DNA of 64,000 nucleotides, from assembly GCA_036937835.1 (NCBI GenBank), contig CM072881.1, positions 8,442,001-8,506,000 on the forward strand, given 5' to 3'. The notes under the pieces are model-generated. The model was not told the DNA's origin, did not search any database, and worked only from the letters and a program-made list of their open reading frames with translations. Shown here piece by piece: positions 58,681-64,000 of the stretch. The translations under genes and the position numbers were made by a program. The stretch is from Pampus argenteus. Lineage: Eukaryota > Chordata > Actinopteri > Scombriformes > Stromateidae. Positions within the stretch are counted from its first letter, which is position 1. The number at the start of each line of letters is the position of its first letter.

Positions 58681-61395
58681 TCAAGCAAAATGTATAACAT
58701 TTTGGACATCTGTCGTGGTCCCCGTCTCGTTGTCTTCCAAATTGTCATCTCCTTCTGAACAATTCTCCTGACTGTCAGTTCTTTTGTCCGGTCTATCCAC
58801 TCCACTCTTTTCCTCAGAGTCCTCTTTCACTTCAAGTGTGTTTTCACAGCATTTTGAGTTGCTCTTCCTACAGAGTAATCCTTTCTTAGCAGGTTTTACT
58901 AAACCCAGGAACAGAGCACTCAGTGCCATGCCGACGGCACAGGAGTAGAAGGCCGATCCGTAGTTCTGAGTCACATCCACCAGCACACCTACAGGCAGAA
59001 ACACATTCAGAAAAGGCCTTATGTACTTAAAGGACATTCAACAATTTCACACATCAAGTTCAGCTAACATGTCACAAGGAGTACTCATCCTAACAAATTA
59101 ATCTGTGAAAACAGATTGTACATTACATTACATTGTAACTGCATACAGCCAATGAGGAATTATATCCAGATTTATGTAGAAAACATCAAAACAAAAATGA
59201 TTTTCAACACTAGTGTGATCAAAATTAGATTTTTGTCATCATGAAATAAAGCCTCCTTGTGTGATCAGAGGTTAAAAGCTGCAGTAAAGCCAGTAATTTT
59301 AATAAACTTACCTCCAAGTGGAGGTCCAGCCAGTCCAGCAAAGCTCTGTATGAACACATAGACACCAGCAGCTGAAGACATCCTTTCTATGCCCACCACA
59401 TCATCCTCAGCCAGCATTGGGATGTGGGTGCATGCTATGGTCCCCATAAAGAACCCATACAAAGCACAACACACAGCCAGGCCATAGAACTCTGTGACTA
59501 AAGCAAATCCCACTAGAACCACAGTCATCATAATTACGCAAGCCAGAAGGACCAGCAGCTTCTTTTTCTTAAACTGATTCTGGTTTAGGATCCATCCAAT
59601 TGAGAAACGGCCTAAGATTTCAGCCACAGCCATGGTAGAGAGCATGTAGGTGGCGTGGTCCCGCTCAACACCTCGATTCACACTCAGCTCGATGATGTAG
59701 AGTTGAGGGGCGAAGAAGCCGAGGGTGGCAAACAGTCCGAAGAGAGAGTAGTAAATGAAGCTGCACTCTCTAAAGATGGAGAAATCTAGGAGTTTAGAGT
59801 TCTTTGCAGATAGCTTTTCATCACCCGATTTCTTTCCCTCATCTTTCCTCACTTGTTTGTCTGAATCTTTGCTCCTTTTCAACTCGTCAGTTTTCTTTTC
59901 CATCTCTAACCTCACTTCTTTCTGCACTAAAGTCTTCTCCTCTGGGCTGTTGTTATCTGTGTCCTTTAGACACTGAACATCAGAGTCTCCAGTGCTCACA
60001 AAGTCTCTGGTTAACTCATTGTCCAGACTATGAGATGTATTTGGTTCAAATGAGTTCTTGTTTGTCATAGAGTCCTCTGGGTTTGTGCCCTCTACATTTT
60101 CCTGTGTATTAAGGGCTTCCAGTTCCTTTGAGCACAATCTGTCAGTCTCTGTCTCATGGGTTGCTCTGGGTTTGATAATGATTGGACGAAGCAGAGCACC
60201 ACAGATGATGATGATGCCTTGCAAAGCTCCTATCACTGCCATGGTATGCCGCCAGCCAATATGGTCCCTCAATGCAGAAAAGGCTGAGGGTCAAGAGGAG
60301 ATATGAGTGAGTAAAAACTGCATATGTGATATTAAGTATGAGATGTTTTTTTTTCTACAGAAAACAGGACATAAGATCACAGAAGTCATTCAACAATCAT
60401 GCTTCATTAAAATTGTATGTGAACCTTTGAAATATAAATATTTTCCTTTGACATTTTATTGAGTAATCTTTTTCAATAAGTCATGCACCCTGCTTAAAGA
60501 GCTGCAAATTCTCATTAGTATAAGTTACTACACAGTGATCCCTGGGAGAAGTCATCCCCAGAACACACACCTGGTGCCAGAGCAAACATGGACAGGGACT
60601 CTCCAGTCGAAGCCAAAGCAGTGACCAGAGATCGTCGAGAGGTAAAATACTGAGACAGGATCGTGACAGTGGGCAGGAAAGTCAGACAGTAGCCCAGACC
60701 TGCGAAGGGGAAAAGATGTACACACATTTAAAACCGTTTAAAACAGCTCAATAGTAATAATGGTATATTAGTTACAATAATAGTATCATGTGGTGTTCAA
60801 AATAGGTAGACAAAGGAAGAAGAAAGCAATTCAATACCTGCAACTAACCCATAGGTGATGTATATTTGATTGATGGAGCTGACAAAGCTTGTGGCAATGG
60901 TACCGGAGGAAATAAGCAATCCTCCAATCATTACAACAAGTTGAAACCCAAAGCGGTTGGTCATCACAGAAGCGAGAGGACCTGAGGACACATGGTTAAC
61001 AAATTATTGTAAAGTGAACACTTTGCTTTCAGAATGCACTGCGGTTCTCATAACATTACAAATCAGTGTCATCATCAGTGTTTAAACAGTCTGTGTTGAA
61101 TAGCTTGTTCCTTTGTTTTGCAGGCTTGTAACAAACTTCACCTCACCGGGTACTCACCGTTGAAGGTCATGACAAACACGCAGATGGAAACACTCCAGGA
61201 CACTCGAGTGTTGGTCTCCCCAAACTCCTTCATCAGGTCCTGGAGGAAGATGCCGAAGCTCTTGATGGTGCCATATGTGAACACCTCCACCAAGAAAAAG
61301 GCCACAGCCACGACCCACCCCCAGCCTCCATCAGGGGCCTCTGGGTACACATTGGGCCCCAAGAAACGTGGACCCTTGAGTCGAAACAGTGCCAT
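58681..61395 (-). CDS. slc16a6: SLC16A6 (MCT7), monocarboxylate transporter family
   Basis: Exons, in transcript order: 61158-61395, 60838-60981, 60571-60699, 59312-60283, 58681-58988, encoding 596 residues (human 523). All four introns are phase 1. The MCT signature PDGGWGWVVAVAFF lies at residues 21-34. The second family motif, YFTSRRSLVTALASTG, starts at residue 145. The HIPMLAEDDVVGIERMSSAAG block near the end of exon 4 is highly like human MCT7. The loop between transmembrane segments 6 and 7 (about 208-335) is a long, very charged region, some 45 residues longer than in human. The C-terminal tail is acidic. In zebrafish slc16a6a is known for hepatic beta-hydroxybutyrate export; whether this is the a or b paralogue cannot be told here. 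The start follows an acceptor (TTTTACAAG), so upstream exons exist. Confidence 0.94.
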
Positions 61396-61588
61396 GGCTT
61401 GTAAAAAGAAATGACAGGTTAGGTGACTGGCATGTGCTAGATCCAGCCCTGGCATCGCCTATAGTCTAGCTGCCTCTCAACAACTGGATTAGCTGCAAAT
61501 ATTTCTATTTCGCTCATAGCAACAGCAAACATTTTTAAAGTTAGCAAAGGAAACAATTTAAAGAAAAATGTGTACGTTCTTGTGTAAC

Positions 61589-61661
61589 CTGCCGTACAGG
61601 TCGACATGAAGTTTTGCCAGTGGTCAAGAAGGTTTACTCGTTCTCCTCTTAAATGTGCCAT
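61589..61661 (-). other. slc16a6: Candidate alternative first coding exon of slc16a6
   Basis: On the minus strand an ATG at 61661 opens MAHLRGERVNLLDHWQNF and continues to a donor CGGCAG followed by GTTACA. It is phase 1 and joins in frame to the exon beginning CCATGGCACTG, which would add 25 residues before the usual Met. It may equally be a 5' UTR exon or chance. Confidence 0.3.
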
Positions 61662-62309
61662 GCTGCCCCTCTTCTAATTAGAGAAAGGTTTATTAAGTAG
61701 TAAACCTGCTTCTTGTCTAAAGAAATGAGTCAACTTGACTGGCTGAGGAGTAGGATAGCAGATATGATGCAGATAACGATCATATCAATCATCAATTACC
61801 TCCCTTCTTACTTCTAGTCTTAATTCTTTGTTCTGTGGCCTGTAAATAAAATGGTTCTGTGCATCCTTACAGGCTTTCTGTAACCAAATATGGAAAAATC
61901 AGCAGTAAAGGTACATAAGAGTAAAATTTGTATTTCTAACTTTTTTTTTTACATCAATAGCATTCTTAGCCACAACTTTAAAATGACCTTTTGGTCCTGA
62001 TTCTGGGCAAACTAAACCCATCTTTCAGACAAATTTCACAACAGGAGTTGGATTTCAAAAGCTGCACTGGTGTGTTACTGGTCATAGTGCAAATCCCTCT
62101 TTTTCACCCACATGCTGTGTTTTTATATTATTCTATACACCTGTATAGTAGTTGAAAGTTACAGGAAAAGACAGCAAGTTTACCGTGGCAGACATAATAT
62201 TTAACAAAATATTTATAACACACGTATTCAGATTTTAGTAAACATTAATGTTTAATAACTTCTAAGATATTAGATTTGTAATAAGGTTATGCCATAATAA
62301 GTGAGGGTA

Positions 62310-62600
62310 TTTACTGGATTAACTGATTAGTGACCAACTATTAATCGCAAACTTTAATATTGATATTCGATCAATTGTTTTGAGTTACTTTTGAAAAAGA
62401 AAAAACTCAAATTTCTCTAAAATGCGAATATTTTCTGATTTCTTGTGTCATCTATGACAGTAAACTAATTCTCTTTAGGTTGTTTGGATGGGAAAAAACA
62501 AACAGCTGAGATCGTCATCACCATTTTCTAATATTTATATAACTAAGGAAATAAGCAACAGAATAATCGATAAAAAATGATCGATGAACCGAGCACCAAC
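62310..62600 (-). mobile_element. Inverted copy of the TTAATCGATTAAT-type repeat
   Basis: Read on the minus strand it shows the family order: CGATCATTTTTTATCGATTA, then CAGCTGTTTGTTTTTTCCC, then ACAAGAAATCAGAAAATATTC, ending near GTCACTAATCAGTTAATCC. This is the opposite orientation to the copies at 14205 and 54728. Confidence 0.55.
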
Positions 62601-62969
62601 AAAGATGAACTTTGGTCAGAAGCTTACACTAAGCACTAAGGGATATGGTGGACTGAAAAACACTTTAACGTAGCCTCCATTAAGACCAAATATTATCAGA
62701 CTATATCAATCATAACCAGTTTGTTGTTGTTGTTGTTGTTTTTCTAACATTACAACCCTCCTGGTTCTGTAAAACATGAGCATCTGTTTCTGCAATCTCT
62801 GCCTTTCCTGTAACTGGATCCAAAGCCACCCACGTTATGATTGTGAAATTATTAATTACTTCACGCACACGCCACGATTTTGATTGATGGTGCCAATTAT
62901 CAACCATTGATTAATCTCAAGACAGTTTATTGTTACATTTGAATTAAGATGGGGAGGAGGGCTGTATTG

Positions 62970-63071
62970 ATCACGGCCCGCCCCACGCGGCTGACGCAAC
63001 GTCCTCCGTCCAGCAGCGGCTCATGTGCTCATGTGGACAATGCGACTTTAATAACTGCTCACACACACTTT
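62970..63071 (+). promoter_or_regulatory. CpG-rich promoter and candidate plus-strand first exon
   Basis: A GC box (CCCGCCCC, 62977-62984) and several CpGs precede a stretch ending CACACTTT followed by GTAAGTAC, a consensus plus-strand donor at 63072. In human ARSG starts next to SLC16A6 and reads away from it, so this may be an arsg 5' UTR exon. No arylsulfatase coding sequence is inside the window. Confidence 0.35.
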
Positions 63072-63183
63072 GTAAGTACTTACACGTTGCCTCTTTGACT
63101 CTGTATATACTTAAATGATGAAATAACTTATGCTACAAACAGTAGTTGGATAAAATAGTTTATATTTAAATTGTCCGTCTCAC

Positions 63184-63255
63184 CTGTTTGTAGCTTCCCT
63201 CGCGCGACTATTATCCAGCTCGAGTCGCGCGCCGTCAGTGAACGACTCAACTTTT
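63184..63255 (-). other. slc16a6: Candidate non-coding first exon of slc16a6
   Basis: On the minus strand a CpG-dense stretch (CGCGCGACTCGAGC, TCGCGCGAGGG) ends in CTACAAACAG followed by GTGAGA, a strong donor at 63183. It could splice to the acceptor at 61396-61398 or to the exon at 61589-61661. The transcription start is approximate. Confidence 0.45.
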
Positions 63256-64000
63256 CATACACATGTTCTCACATGCAGACACACACACAGACACATGCAG
63301 ACACACATGCTCACACACAGAGGTACAGACATGCTCTGTCTGATATAAGCAGCAACACCTCCCCCCTCCCAGAGGCGCGGTGGGGGAGGAAGGGTGGTTC
63401 CAACCAGTTCTCTCCCCCCACAGCCCCCTTCAGCTGTGGGGTCCAGAGTTGTTCAGTGAGTTCATGGCTGGTGTGTGTGTGTGTGTGTGTGTGTGTGAGA
63501 AAGAGAAAGAGACTGCTTTTTGTGAATGAGTGTTACTGTTCCCTGATATAGTACAGCTTTGCCTGTTATGTGACCACAAATTCTCTCATTGCATTAATGG
63601 ACAAATGTAAATATATTTATATTATTTCATCAATATTTAAACTTGATGAAGCTTCTGTTGTTGAAGGTCCCCAAATGAACGTTGAAACAGGTTTATCTTG
63701 TCATAATCATCCCACATGTTCATACTGGCCATTAGAAAATCCCTTCATAATGCACTTACTATGTAAGGGCTGCCAAAAACAACAAGCCGTCTCCTTGCAA
63801 AAAAAATGTTTTTTTTAAAAAGTTAATCTGAAGCTAATATTTGTTTGAGTCACCTGTCACTGTGTTTACATGTCCACAGGAAACCAGGTTATTATGAGAT
63901 GTTGGGTTAAGGCCGGAAAACCTTTCTTACAAGTTTAGGTTAATGGTATTTATTTACTACTATATTTATTTTGTCAGTATCCAGCAACAATTTTAAGATA
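63256..64000. other. Right flank, no gene seen
   Basis: Contains CA-rich and C-rich sequence (63270-63430), a (GT)n run (63471-63497) and an AT-rich tail. No supported exon was found. Confidence 0.5.
63471..63497. repeat. (GT)n microsatellite
   Basis: Pure GT units followed by a short GA stretch. Confidence 0.94.

Larger units (their letters stand above)
61662..63183 (-). other. slc16a6 5' intron or upstream region, no coding gene seen
   Basis: AT-rich sequence with one repeat copy (62310-62600) and a (TTG)n run (62717-62740). It contains the CpG-rich patch at 62970-63070. No reading frame here resembles a known protein. Confidence 0.5.

Noticed and set aside
1..64000. Search for tRNA, rRNA, CRISPR arrays, phage or viral genes
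   Set aside because: No cloverleaf with A and B boxes, no rRNA core words, no regularly spaced unique-spacer repeats and no viral enzyme motifs were seen. The regular repeats are ordinary microsatellites.

Overview
This is vertebrate nuclear DNA, almost certainly from a teleost fish. It has split genes with canonical GT-AG introns, abundant CA/GT microsatellites, and diverged copies of interspersed repeats that I recognise from many ray-finned fish. The six protein genes have human chromosome 17q counterparts but compact, fish-sized introns. There is no bacterial-type operon, rRNA, tRNA or CRISPR array that I can see. All exon models were assembled by hand from reading frame, splice sites and remembered human homologues; no search was run.

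Layout. Positions 1 to about 28000 are gene-poor: simple repeats, some unique sequence that could be conserved non-coding DNA, and a strong CpG-rich, promoter-like block at about 9240-10150 with a possible 5' exon. From 28.1 kb onward six genes are packed with strictly alternating strands: slc38a10 (+, 28661-43838), ndufaf8 (-, 45160-46162), tepsin (+, 46587-50528), fam104a/vcf1 (-, 52542-53608), amz2 (+, 55177-57511) and slc16a6 (-, 58681-61395). Convergent neighbours have polyadenylation signals that nearly abut or overlap. Divergent neighbours share short promoter regions, 424 bp between the ndufaf8 and tepsin start codons. The right edge (about 62950-63260) is again CpG-rich, with splice donors on both strands. 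It probably holds the slc16a6 first exon and perhaps the first exon of a rightward gene (arsg would be expected from human gene order).

Functions. The genes do not form one pathway. They are two membrane transporters (SLC38A10, amino-acid transporter-like with a long cytosolic tail; MCT7/SLC16A6, monocarboxylate family), a mitochondrial complex I assembly factor (NDUFAF8), an AP-4 vesicle coat accessory protein (tepsin), a small p97/VCP cofactor (FAM104A/VCF1) and a zinc metalloprotease (archaemetzincin-2). slc38a10-ndufaf8-tepsin and amz2-slc16a6 are neighbours in human too, but on separate parts of 17q.

Main finding. slc38a10 carries two tandem versions of the same exon (32434-32558 and 33318-33442). 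Both are 125 nt, have the same phase and are homologous (18 of 41 full codons encode the same residue). Including both would shift the frame, so they behave as mutually exclusive exons that would swap a transmembrane segment of the transporter. Further slc38a10 candidates are a 21-nt microexon, alternative 3' ends giving a tail-less protein, and an in-frame retainable intron. Other splicing curiosities are a clear U12-type intron in tepsin and GC-AG introns in slc38a10 and amz2.
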